64,000 nucleotides of DNA from NCBI GenBank assembly GCA_016785225.1, contig JAFBJZ010000344.1:2667501-2731500 (forward strand). Direction: 5' to 3'. The notes under the pieces are model-generated. The model saw only the letters and a program-made list of their open reading frames with translations. It was not told the DNA's origin and did no database searches. A program made the translations under genes and the position numbers. This stretch comes from Psettodes erumei (taxonomy: Eukaryota > Chordata > Actinopteri > Pleuronectiformes > Psettodidae). This document shows, one piece after another, positions 46,901 through 60,975 of this stretch; the stretch's first letter is position 1; each line of letters opens with the position of its first letter.

Positions 46901-49900
46901 ATAGATGCCATGGGCTGCTTTTCTTTTTTCTCTCTCTTTATAGCCCATTCCAATACATTATAGGTTGGAAAGGAGATTAGCTCCTCAACAAATTTCTGAG
47001 AGCTCCATCATATGATACTCAATGCTGCAGTGCCACTATATCTATTTGAAGGATGGTTTTATTGTAGATCTTGGCACAGAGGTAAAGACTGGTCAAGACA
47101 GGCCATCTTTTCCAACCTAGTCCATTCAGTTTTACTACATGGGTTTATAAATATGGATTAGCATATGATCTGCAAAAGCTTTGCTATTGTGCACTGTACA
47201 CTGTCGAGGTATTAAAAAATTCATCGAAGGGCATGGACTAATAATAAATACTTATTATCATAACATCCCATCTTAATTTGCATCTGATTCAGAGCTACTG
47301 ATGTCAACTTAATTTGTTTCCTCGTAGAAACACATGCAGTATTTAGAATATATGTCCCTGAGAGCAGAGTATCAATACAATACCTTCCGTCGGTGAGATG
47401 GCACTATAAAGAAGGTTTCAATTTCATGTTTTTGGAGGAAGGCGTTCCTTTCATGACCATTTCCAGGCTCCACCTCATAGTCTCCGTTTAGGCACTCCAA
47501 CGTCGATCTGGTGATGTGGACTTTCCTGTTGCACAGACAGGGCAGGCATAACACACAACACAACTAGTCTCAGAGTGACTGCAGCTGCAGCACATGGATA
47601 CATTTGTCACAAACAGTTCTGAGCAGTTACAGCCACAGAAGAGTCAAGCGTTATAGACTGTCAGAACAAGGTCAGAAATTTCACTCCTGCAGGGGTTTTT
47701 CAGATATCGATTAACTACGCTTTTTAATTATTCTAGTTAAAATACTGTGGTTAACTTTATTTTTACATAAACAAATTAAATTTGAATGTATGGTTGAAGT
47801 GAGTGTAGTTGTTTCCACTGCAGTTTGTCATAACAATATTATAACTATAACATATATCTACATAGTAAGATTTGAAGAAACTACAATATATCACATAATT
47901 TCATTGTTCTCTCTATTATTTTAAATCGGTGATAAGATTTTTATACTGTTATTTGATGTCAACCCCAAGAAGACTTGCAATCACACTGAGGAAACTGGTG
48001 GGAATCCAAACAAAGAATAAGTTGTCAAAAAAGCATACACCTAAAGAGTAAAGATAGCTACATCATATTTGCAGGGCGATACCATAGAATAGTCAAAAGA
48101 AACTGCTGTCCATAGCTGCTGAGGCTAGTATTCATGGTCCACTACTGACCCAGGTAGTCCTCCAGCCTCCATCACATTGGCCAGGGTCACATCATTGGAC
48201 CAGACATCATATTGCCATTTCCTGAGGCCCAGCACTCCACAGAGCACCCGACCTGTATGCAAGCCCACACGCATGTTTAGGTTGACTTCTGTGGCCTCTG
48301 CCACTGACCTGCAGGGGCAGAACACAAGTGTTTGACTTGGCATGTTGGAGGTCATATCTATAGCTATATCTATAATAAGAAAGAACCTACAACAGCAGCA
48401 CAGAAGATGCACAAAATACCAACCATGATAAGAACCTGAACAAGACTGTCTACAAAGCCTGGACATACACTGCTAATGAATTTGCCAGGCAAAGTAGAAC
48501 CACATAATCAGTAAAATAGGGTGGCAGGATCCAACTTGTCAAAGGTAAGACCACCTTTCTTGAATTGTTACTACACCATCAGTATATTTACTCTCAATAG
48601 CAATCTTTAAGTATAATGACTGAGGTTACAGATGCAGGTGATCAGCACACCCTAAATCCAGACTAATGTAAAATCTTTATCCTTATCCAAGCACTCTTTG
48701 TAAATTGATGTTGCTCACACACACTGAACACACAGACTGTTCAGCAATGCTCTACTTTGCTGTAACACACCTGCACAATAGAAAAAGACTGCTAAGTTGA
48801 GCATTTTTATTTAACCAGTGTTAATGAAAATGTTTCATCCTAATTAACAGCCTTCAAGTCAAGTCATGGAAGTATCTGTTTTAATCTTCTGCTGCATCTC
48901 AGTCTCTTGCTTTCTGCTGTTCCTTTTCCCCCAATTCCAAATTACACAGGGTATGCAGGGAAAACAAGCACTCTCAAGCTCAATAAAACCTTTATCTCAG
49001 CTAACTGCAGTTCTGCTCTCTCAAATGTTCAGTGTTAAAATTCACTCGCAGCACACATGGCTAAACAGGCTGGGGTTGGATGGAAAATTCTAATCATGGA
49101 CTCAGTTAAAGTCGGGAAGCATGGCGAAAAGAATATTATCAGTATTACAGTTTCTTCTAGCCTCTATAGTGCTGATATTGTAAGAGACGGATACTGATGA
49201 TTTCATTCATTTACGCTTAAAAAAATGTATGTAATGGCTCAATCAACAAAATGCCACCACTCACGTTATGGTGTCAATCATGTCCAGACCCATCTCTACA
49301 CAGCAGTGGGCATGGTCTGTCTTGGGTTGGGTCAGTCCAGACACACAGTAGTAACAGTCCCCCAGGATCTTGATCCTGCGACAGTGGTTCTCCTGTCAAA
49401 TCAAAACGACAGGCTGAAGAGAGAGAAAAAAGCGATTCCATCACAACAGATTTCAAAAATGCAGCGTTCCTCCACTTTAATCAAAGTCACAAAAGAAGTG
49501 TCTGAGGCCAGTTAAAAGTCACCCATTACACTGATCCATATTCTTCATTGTACACCATCAGTGCAGCTGGAAGTTATCCATTGTAAAACTTAAATCAGAC
49601 TCTGTAGGGTTTATAAAGGGTGAAAATATGCCATCTCTGCCCCTGTTCACATGTCATAGTGTCATGTCAAATGAAATGTGGTCCGCAGCAGAAAAACAAA
49701 ACAAAGTTGATGAGCGGACTGTAGCTTCACATTTGCTGCACAGACATCATCATTTAGGTTTCTCTCTTCCTTCATCTTACTGTGCGTTCCACCACTGTTT
49801 GTACTAGAAAAGAAGGTTAATTGGATAAAATGTTTGCAGAAATGGTCAAATACTCATGTACATCACATACATGTTTTAATTTTTTTTTGTGTGGTGGTTT

Positions 49901-52900
49901 TACAGTGTAAAAAAATCAAGAAAAGCCAATGACGGCACTTGTGTGGCCATGCTACACAGCTGGAGGCATCAGAAAGTTCTCTTTTTAACACTGGACATAT
50001 ATACATACATAGATTGGATTTTCCCAGCCATAAAGGTCAGTTAAAGATAAATCGAAATAGGAGACACTGATATGGCCAAGTCTATATGGCAATAATGTAA
50101 ATCTGCTCATGGACTGATAATTGTATTGCATATTCTTTACCCCTTGAGGTGTTGAGCTTACACCAACACTGAAATGATTCCCACAATGCAGTACCAAATC
50201 AACAGATCAGTCTCACTTTAGGGAATAAGGTGAGTCATGCTCTCACTTTTTTAGGGACAATAAGCAGTGGCTTGAAAAGGCGGTTTATAAATACAACCCA
50301 TTATTAGAGGATATGAGCAACAGACATTCATTTTACCAGGGAGACTGGGTTACTGTGGATGCCTCCTCATAACCTTTTATTGTTTCCATGGAGGTAATGG
50401 GATCGCTGGCCACGCATGTGAAGAGCACAAAGGCTCGTAATTATGCACATCGGTGGGCACAAGACAAGACGGACGCTCTATTTTTAACATGCAGGCCATG
50501 TGAATGTCAGAAAAGAGAGGTAGCTGGGGATTGTTAGTCGTATCTATCTACTACTACAACATTTGCGTAGTTTAACATGCAGTGGTCATGCTTTCTGGGT
50601 GCTCAGTGGCATGGAGGCACATGTGGCGCTCAGGTAAAACATATTCTTTCACACAATGATACAAACAAAAGAGCACTCAGCCGCAGTGAAGCAATACAGT
50701 GAGAAATATGGCATACAATGTTGAGCGGGTCTCTTTTGCCCTGAGAAAGATTTTTTGCTGAAATACTGTCCTGTTCGATTCCAAATTCCTCACTATTGAT
50801 TTCAAATTGTGCAAGAATTTATCATGGTAAGTTTACTTCATATTTAATGTTACTACATTTATTATGTAAGAATAATAACTTTTATAGAATACATGTCTAC
50901 AATCTACTACAATACTTTGCTCTGTAATATAAGGGAAATGTACTATTGCACATTTATGCACATTTGTCCTGGTTAATATTTTTCCTTTTTGATATATTTG
51001 TATTTGCATGGTTTTGTATCTATCTGCATCTTGTTATTATACACCTGTCTAGTTTGATTCGTGTGCTGTTGTGATACTTAATTTCCCTCCCCACGGTCAA
51101 AGAAAGTGTTATTTAATCTTTCCTTAAAATAAAAAAATAATGCCAAACTGAATTTATACTCAGCAGAGTGAGCTCTGTGCTAAAATTAACAACAAAATAC
51201 CTTTTTCTTTTGTCCTGTAACTTAACACTAAAAATGTGGAGCTTTATTTTGAACTCTACCATTTTTTTTTAGCATCACTGAAGATGAGGCTGGATTCATT
51301 TTCACCCTTCACTCTGTGCACGTAGATTCACAGAATGGATGTCAAAAGCAAGGTGTGTGTCACATATTGTAGGTCTTAAAAAGGGTACTTAAATATTTTT
51401 GATTTGTTATATGGTGAGCTGAATCGCGATGTATTCACTCATACAGAAGCTACTGAAATTCTCTGTGATGACATGTAAATGCTAAACTCTACAAGTCTTT
51501 GACGATGAAGCTTCATCTTTTACTGTAACACAGCCAGGGAGGTCTCTGTGGGTAACTCAGGTCATAGTGGAGCAGTAACAGATGGCGCTTCATGGCATGG
51601 CCGAAGCTACAGGAAGCAGGGAAAGCCCTGATACTTACAGAGTCTCCTACTCTGTACTTTTCCTATGCTAATCTGCACTGGGAGGGTTTAGGAGCTGATT
51701 CAGACCCAAGCAGGATTACCACTGTCATGTGACTGAGGCATTGTGGGCAATCTCGTTGGTCATCGCAGTAGAATAAAGATGGGTACAGTCTTTTTAGGGA
51801 CTTGAACCAGACTGTGACACCTATTTCAGTTTCCATTGGGAGGGGAAGCACACGAGGCAGTATTTTTTTAAGAGCACTGCATAATACTGAATAATACGTT
51901 ATGTTTTCAGTGAGGTCAGCATATAATGAGTCCAGACACCCTACACACTGCATATGCTTGCAGGGATGCAGATGAGCAAACACTTCAGTGCACACAAAGA
52001 GAGGGATATGAACAGGGAGAGACAAAAGGATAAATACGGGGACGAGGAACGTTCAGTAACTTGTTATGAAGGAAAAGATGAAGCCAGCTGAGAGTAGCAG
52101 AAGGTCATTTCCTACAAGTCTCCAAAGGAGAGAGCAGCATTTTTTGATACAAAGACAAAGATCAGCACGTTATTGATGGGGCTAGAAGATTAGGGCTTCC
52201 ACTCCTGTAACTTTGGGAGGCTGAAAGGACACAAGGCAGACTGTGTGCTCGCTGCCCTCTATCTCTGCATCTGCCCTCCATTAGGCTTCAACGCTGCAGA
52301 GCAGCAGGACCAAGTGGAAAATAACTTTTGCCAGTTCTAATTAAAAGCAATCGCAGCATTTTATGCATTTTGTATCAGGCTACTACATATACTTGACACA
52401 AACTAACGTTTTTCCAATCTGCCTGGGCTTGTTGAAGGATTTCATGTCAACATTTCATCAATATAGGCAGACAGTGATTCATTGCAATGGAGCCTCTGTT
52501 GGGCAAAATCTTTAAAAGCACTACAGGAGTTCTCTCAACATTTCCCCCCACAGCACTGACTTCTCTCCATCTCTGCCTGCATGCCAGCAACCAGTGACTA
52601 GATACCCCCCCCCCCTTTTTGCCATTGGCTCTCTTAATGAATTAATCTCATGTACAAGGATTTATGCGCAGCAACAAATGAATAATATCGTATATAAACA
52701 CTTCCACCACCCACCTCAGTCTGGTGGGTAGGAGTGAACAGGTGTTGGAGATCTATGAAGTAAACCTTTTATTGTAGATACATTTAACAAATATAACAAA
52801 TGTTCAGTGCGCCAAAGCTGTCGTTTCATTTTCATGGATGGTACTTTTTTACTGATCGCAGCAGGAAACAAAGATAAACGTCTTGTAATGATAAATTACA

Positions 52901-55900
52901 CAAAATGAATGTGGGTGGCTGTTAACATACTTTTGGGCAGTTTATGTGTGAGAAATAGTGCGCACACACACACACAATTTATTAAATTCTCTTTCAAAAT
53001 AAATGTTACACAGACTTTGCAAGGCTTGCTTTCACAATATTAGTAACAACAAGTATAAGAACAAAAAAGAGGCAGTTTTATAAACTAGGGTTATGCAGTT
53101 TAAAAGAAGTGGGCGTTTACCAATCAGAGAGGGTTTAACAAAAGATGCCCGAAACGTATTAGTATAGCATCCACTCAGGATATCTTGGCCTCTCCGGTTT
53201 CAATCATCATTATGATTTTTTTTATTCCTCTCTTACTCCTCTGTCAAGAAGCCGAGCTGGCTTGTTTGGTTTTGGTTTTGCTCCAGTCCACAGTTTTTAG
53301 CTCACACAGGCATCTGAGGGAAACTGAAGGACTTGACAGGGATCCTTGCCACCTGCTCATGAGACAAACCCAAACAGGGTTACTTGAGTTGTGTTTACAC
53401 CCAGACTTTAGTCTCTGGCAGGCAGCTGTCACACTGTGGGCAGTGAACAGTCTTTGTGCTTAATCTAAAAATATTTTTTTTGGCTGGCATCTAAATCAGT
53501 GGTACTGCTTCTGTGCTATATTTTTCTTGGCATAAGACTGTGTAATATGTAAACCAGCAGGTGTACAAATGATCTAAAAGACTGCTTGAACAAGGTTTTT
53601 CCAAAGATAATTGTTTGTAGCTAAATTTCTTCCAATGATTTAGGAATCTTTAGAACTACTTTCCTCACAGACCTCTCCGGTTACTTATGACGAGATGAAT
53701 GTTTGCTTTGTCAGTTCCACCAGTTAATGGAGTATAATATCTGAATAGGGAATAACAGTTCTCACAAATGAATGTCAGATATGCTCTTTAGGTGAATTGT
53801 TAATGGTTTAAAAATAGTGGAAAAATAGTGAAATGCTTCAATGTACACAATATGGCTATGAATTATCCAAAACTCAGTGTTCATTCACATGCTGCGCATG
53901 CAATGCAGGGTGCTGTGTAAGCTCTCACAGTCAAATATACATGCGCTGCACGTGTGAACAGAAAGGAAACTCTGGCTTGTGAAAGAAATAACAGACAGTA
54001 GATAGATACAGCACCGAGCCACCCTAAAAATGGAAACACGAGAGAGGGAGAGAGTGCAGAGCACCACGGGGCATAAAAGACACAGTTGAGGGAGGTAGGC
54101 TGCTGCATGTCAATCACAAAGCTGAGAGACAAGGAGCGGAGGAGTCTGAGAGCTGTGATGCAGGGAGGTGTTGCGACGGGAGAGAGAGCAGAGACAAGAA
54201 TGAAAAGCTTTGTGAATCTCTGGCATGGAAACAGCAACCACACACACACACACACGTAAATACATACATACACACATACACACACAGACACATACATGCA
54301 TACGGACACAAAAGTACATCCAGCCCAGAGCTATTACAGTTAGCTCCACAACACCCATCAATTAATCACCATCAATTAGTCGCTCTCACAACAAAAACTA
54401 TTGTTTCAGGTTATGGACAGGGTGTCAGAAGCTCAGCCAGGGAGAGCAGGTGTGTGTGTGTGTGTGTGTGTGTGGGGGGGGGGTGAACAGGTGTGCAGTG
54501 TGTCAGTTCAGTTATCCACTTTTAAATGCATCTTCCTCTTCTATTACTTTCCTTAAAAACTAATATTGTCAGCCATTAGCAAAATATTTGAATGCTTTGT
54601 GTGTCAGTCTGGTGTTACACGTTCACTTTTTGAACAAAGACCATGTTTGGATAGTGATGACGTTTCAGAGCTTTCCTAAGAGGTTTGCGCCTCCTTGCCT
54701 TCAGCCCCAGCAATAGATGGCAGATTCTCAGTCCGGTGGTGAAGAGTTATAATTACTCCCAGCTTGTGTTTAATACTGATAAGTGTCAGTGGGTTTCCTG
54801 TAAACCTCAATTTTCAAGCAACACCCCTACTTACTAGGGCTTAGCCATGTTTTTGGGTTGACTTACTTACTTCATAGATACCCCAGGAAAAGAGCAGTTC
54901 TGCGGAGGCCCTGAACTAGAACCTGAACCCAGCCACAACCTGTGTCTTTAAAACTCAATAGGAACAGAACATGACTAGTGCAGGCATAAATTTCCTTCTT
55001 CCAATTAGCTGTGCGAGGCTAACGCAGAACATTGGCTACACACTCTTTTCCTCTTGGTGTGGCATATCATCATACATGACATGCAAGAACACATTTAATA
55101 CATTTAATGTGGTACCCACAGTTCTTTCTGTAATGTAGAGGATAGGAGAGAAGAGGAGAGGAGAGGAGACTTGGTCCACTACATCAGCAGCACTTTGGGA
55201 GAACACTGTGTCCCTGGCCCACTTCCCATGCAGCTTGACAAGTCCAAACAGTGGACAGGTGGTGTGGGGATGGTGCTGGAATGATATTATGAAACGATAA
55301 CCAGTGGCCATGTGGCATCGCCCGCTCTTCGTATGGAACGAGAAGAGCCTGCATGCCCACAGTGACCACAACTATGAGTCACTGGCACTGGCACTTCCTG
55401 CCAAAGTGGATCAGAGTGAGTGGGGCTTTGGGTCAGGGTGAGGCTAGAACATTTGATGACAGGTTTTCATGGCTGGGGACGGCCTTTCAGTGTAATACGA
55501 AGCTCCCGGCTAGCAGCCAAGCGGAGATCAGACCAATCTATTCAGTTGTAACTAAAAGAATGCGACAGCTCAAATCACAACAGCAAGAAACTTGACATAG
55601 CTTGAGACAGTGTTTCTTCTGGCCAAACAATTTTGGGAGATGAAAGTGAAAACATATCATCCAATGATAGATTAAATGTAAATGAGTGTGTGTGTGTGTG
55701 TGGGGGGGGGGGGGGGCTTGAATTGAAGTGCATTGACTTGTTGGCATAACCTGTGTGTGTGTGTGTGTGTATTTTATCAGGGAATCCTCTTGCTTTGTAG
55801 GTCTGCGGCCGACAAGCAAAACAGCAAAAGCCAGGTAAAACAACTGACCCACGATTAATGGGAAAGGTGATGACATTTATCTGACAATAAGTAAAATGAG

Positions 55901-58900
55901 GGGCACTCTCTTTTTTTGGATGGTTCTAATTTTGTGCAACATAAACAAACAAGTTAAAAATAGAACCTCTTAACAGCCAAGTAAAACCTTCTATGAAAGC
56001 AAAAAAGGGTTAGTTGTAATCCTATGGATTAATGGATTTGACAAGGGCATGTGCCTAGTGTAAGTAAGAGAGGCCAGATTACATGTTGATAAGGCTGTGG
56101 CAGGGTGATCTGCAGCGGCTCAAGGCTTCACCTCCTCGCCAAACTCACAACCCAGGAGAGGCAACAATACTTTTTTGAGAGGTGTGTCCATTCCGATCAA
56201 TAATACTTCAAATAAAAAGCAAGCCAGGAAGATTTTGCAACATCAGTGTAGACAGTGTCACATTTCAAAGTGACTCGTTTAACCACAGCGGTCTCTAACT
56301 CACAGCAAATGTTGAGCGGATTTTCAGCACTGGAATCACAAAGAGTGAAATATTGACAGATGGGAAGGCTGAAATCTTTTTCACATGCCAACTACGACAG
56401 AGCGAGAGAGAGATTGGGATAAGTTCAATTTAGCGGTCCCTTCGTTCGGTTCATTTACACCACCAGAGTGGAGGCAAGGTTTAGCCCTGGGTAAATCTGG
56501 CCTAGATTAAAGAGGTCTGTCAACTCTTCCTCAAATGAAGCGCTGGGTAATCATATTAAGCATCATATGGACGTGCGGTATTCACTGTGACATGTGCCAG
56601 CAGGAGACACAAATATACACACACAGCCTTGCATTGTCAAAGTTTTTGTACACGCAGAGAGAAAGAGCAGCTTTTTTATGACAACTGTAACCATAATTGA
56701 GGAAAACGGACTCACCGTGGCAAGCTCATCAAACTTTCCGAACAGCTCATTTAGTAGTTTAACCAGTTCCTGGGCTGTGCACTGGGAGGCCAGGCTGGTG
56801 AAACCGACTATATCTGCAAACAGGATACTGTAAGAGAGCGAGCGAGAGAAAAAGAAGCGATTGAGTCACTGCAGGTTATTTATAGCAGCAAGTTACACTG
56901 TATCAACAAAACAAGATTATTGGGGGCCTGATCAGATTAGCGCCCAGGAATTTTGTTAAAAATGATATTTAGGAAGCCTGAGCCAAAGTCAGCTTGCACA
57001 TTCTCTTTGGATAATGTGTTTACAGCAAACTAATCAAACATTCAAATTAATGACCTGCAGCAGGGAAAAGAGAGAGAAAGAAAGGGGGAGAGAGGGAGAG
57101 GGAGCCTGTGCTGTTCTCTAACTGACTGGCAGCAGCACAGTCAAGCAGAGCGACTCAAAATAGAAGCGAGAGCAGTCTCACGGGGATCAAGGTGGAGACA
57201 TGTCCTGTTAGGAGCTGGAGAAGAGACACTCTGGGATATAATGCAACCATCAAGATGCTGTCACCGTCTCCAGGTGAACTTGTATTCCCTCCAGACAGTC
57301 GGTGTATTTGACTTAAAGTGCTTGAGGTTGAACTTCAAAGTAATTCGCCGTACATATCCTTGGTGTTTGTTTTGAAATGTGCACTCATGTGGTCAACATT
57401 TAATTAACCAAAAAGTGTGAAAGTGGGCACAACAAAAAAAAAAAAATTGTGACAGTTCCAACAACCACCCAGGCAGCTGTGAGCCCACGTTGGTAGCTGT
57501 GGCTTGTTGTGATTTAGTCCCATCTGTGGTTCGAGCTCTCCGTGACTCTGCCTGGACTGTGCATGTTAGTAACTCTGTGTCGTGTCAAATCACAGCATAA
57601 CAAACGGAGAGCTGAGATTACAGGACCAACCGTCACCGACTGACAGCCACTACAACTGACAACAACAATGAACAACTTTAAAAAGTCAGCTAATAGCACA
57701 GTGGGTCAGATATCTTAAATTTAAAAAAAAATGAAAAGGGGAGAAACTGTCTTGTATCAACATTCGCAGACTGCAGAGATATGGCGTGCTCCAGTCGCTA
57801 GTGCGTCCTCAAGCAATGCTGCCCCAGACATGTGAATCCTAGACAGCATTTCCACAAATACGTACAAAAATGACTCTATTTTGGAGAATGTAAAATTCTG
57901 TGTATTAGATTTAGATATTTCCTTACACAAAAAGTGTGACCAATTCAAATTTCAGCTCAACTTCAAACATTGCAGGTATATGGAGGAAAGGTAACTAGTG
58001 CTGAAACACTCTGGTGTCTTAATATGGTCCTTTTAGTCTTGAGAGACGTCTCATTTTCAATCTTAAGAACAGGATCTTTTCCTCTGTTTGTGTGTGTGTG
58101 TGTGTGTGTGGGGGGGGGGTTAGTCATCAAACTCTGACTATCCTGCACAACTTGTCCGCGGCAGACTGCTGTCTTCATGTGGGTTGGAGTGCTGGGTCTC
58201 TAAAGAGAGTGGGGGGCTGCTAAATGTCATTTTGGCATCTCACAGATGTCACCGCAATGTGGGGCCATGGATTCCATTTTGGTGAACTGTAATAATACAA
58301 TAATACTGCGTTAGCATACACACTGAAAAGTATAATTTGCTAAAACTCTGAAATTATCTGTATTTGATGCATTAGTAAATTTCAGATCAGTGGGCAAAAA
58401 TAAAACCCTTGATTGCAGTATGGATACATGTCATTCATCTTTTATTTGTGCAGTGAATTTTGGCCAGCAATAGCTCAAAGAGCTCATTAAATGACAAATT
58501 GATTTTGACTGATCATCAGCCTAAACAACACAAGCCAAGTTATTTAATCCCTCAAACTGAAGCCACAAAAGGTTGTTTCTTGACTACTCTAGTTGTGGTT
58601 ATTGTCTCTCCACATTATATGAATAGGCAACGTTTTTTGTAGGAGGATTTAGGCTCCGGCTTTACGTGCGGCTGTGCATGAAGCATGAACTAGACGTGAC
58701 GTGCTGCAGAGAGTATCTCATTGAGTGCATGGTGTCTAGAGACCTCATGTGAACTTCCCCAGCACTCCGTTTATTTTGGGCCGTGTCTACCCCCATTTCA
58801 ACCGCATGCACACAGGGTGTGCTTTAACAGAAGAGTTATTTAAGTCATTGCGCTCTGATGAAAAATTTGACCGAGATTCCTCAGCCCCAGCTTTACAGTG

Positions 58901-60922
58901 ACGCGGAAATCTGCTGTCATGTGGTGGAATCCTCTGTGAACACTGCACTGCATTACTGAAAAGCTTATCAGCGTGTAATATGAGCCGGAAGATGCCTGTA
59001 GTTTCAAAATAAGCTACAAAGAATTGCACATTCAACTCATAAAGCTTTATGATAAGGTACCAACCAGGTACATAGATTCAGGAATATGCATTAAAATGGG
59101 AGATCACAAAGCCTCATACCTATATCCTCATGTGCTAGCACAGACAAACAATACCACAAAGACAAATATACATGACTGTGGGGTGTGTGCTGAATATGCA
59201 GTTAATAAACTAAACATTTGTGGCATACATTTAAACACAAAACATTGCTTTTTATCATGTTTGCGTGACGTAATTTCATTTCCACTTGAACATCCATGCA
59301 CGTAATGCAGACACGTATTAGATTTGAAGCTGCATTTATGGTTACTAACACTTAAAATAAACTACTGGAATTTGTGAAGGCAAACTGCTGTACTTATTTA
59401 GGTAGGTATTTGACAAAGAATATGGAATTGTGTTCAGAATCATTTTCACTGAGGAAACGCATGACTCAAAGGTACTTGTCTTTTTATGAGTTGGGGGTTG
59501 CAGACTGCAGATTTCATCTAGGAGTTGTTTCTGAATGTCTCCTGTCAAAATCTAAAAAAACAAAACAAGCAGGCAACAGCTTTAAGTTACCTGGGCCTCA
59601 GCGTTTGCCTCGATCATCCCTACTGTACTGCCCCATACTCACTGCACGTGGTCAAAACCTCATCCCTAACTCAAGCCCCTGACTCATTAAACTCATCATC
59701 TAGAGCAGACGAAGCACTACAGTTCACATGAACCAGCCACGCAATACAAACATGATTATCCCTGTGGTAACTACAACTTGTCTAATATTTAATATTGTCT
59801 AATTGGCTCTCCCTCAAACCCTCATCCATCATTTCCTCTCCAATGGCACATATACAAGGAAAGTTATTCCCCCAATTATGCTAATCTCCTGCTTCCCGCA
59901 GTGGGAGGCCTTACTGTAGCTATTTTGGCTGATGTGATTTGAATTTAATCACATGGCGGACAACACAAACCACGGGGCAACTCACGGGTTAACTCTGGAT
60001 GGGCCCCCCTGGAGCTGCAGTATGTGGGCAGGATGTGCTGACACTGGGCCAGTAAAGGAACACAGAAGAGGGTGCAAGGTGCTCACAACATACTTTAGAT
60101 CAATGAGCATATACAAACTTCAATTTTTTCAACTCATTCAATATAGGAAACCATTCCTCCCATTCTCCCATATCTACTTTGTGAAGTGAATGCCTTTATT
60201 AGTGGAAATGTGCATTTAACTCACATGTTGTGCTTAATTGTTGATAAGTGTGAGGGTGTAATGAAATTATACAAACAGACATGATGGAAATGCTTGTGAA
60301 TAAAAAAAAAAGAGTGGTGAAAATACATGTTGCATTCAAAGTGGTGTTAAATTCTATAGTGATGACGAATCTGAAAGCACTACAATGAAATGTTTTGATA
60401 TGGAGCAGTGTGTGCTCAAAATTCATCACTGGTTTTCTAAAAAAATAAATTGCAATTGATCCATAGTTTGCTGGTGTTGTTTCCTAAAAGAAATCACTTC
60501 TATTTTCAGCTGAAGAGCATTTTTATAATACCCGTTTTATCATATCAGTTACTTTACTTCATCTCCTAAAATAATGTAAGTTTGTGTCAGCGTGGGGCTC
60601 TAATATTGGACATGTCTTGTTAAACAAACTTTAGGTTTGTTACTGTGGAGTCATATTCCTTTTTTAGTGACTGATTACTACAGTATCCCCTAGGCTGGAT
60701 TTTAATCAGATCAAACACTGCCCACAGTCTCAGAACATAATGAAGAAAACTCTGACTAAATTGTGCCGCACACTGTTTACTTTCTAATTACAGTCCACCC
60801 AAATCACATAAATCACGTCTGCATCCAGTATAGATCACGCTCAAAGGGTGACGTGATCTGAAGGAGTTCAAGGCACAAAAGCAATCAGCAGAGCTCCACT
60901 GAGATGTGTCCATATTTAACCA

Positions 60923-60975
<53 letters not shown>

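Larger units (their letters stand above)
49393..56715. other. Large adcy1 intron
   Basis: About 7.3 kb. It contains a poly-C tract (about 52606-52615) and CA/TA and GT microsatellites (54240-54300, 54450-54483, 55686-55716, 55752-55771). A GAGGAGA-rich patch lies at about 55140-55170. A non-repetitive patch at 50240-50480 could be regulatory. No gene or clear transposon seen. Confidence 0.55.

Noticed and set aside
53881..54361. Overlapping minus-strand frames of 60-142 codons
   Set aside because: Cys/Val/Tyr-rich runs come from CA/TACA microsatellites inside an adcy1 intron.
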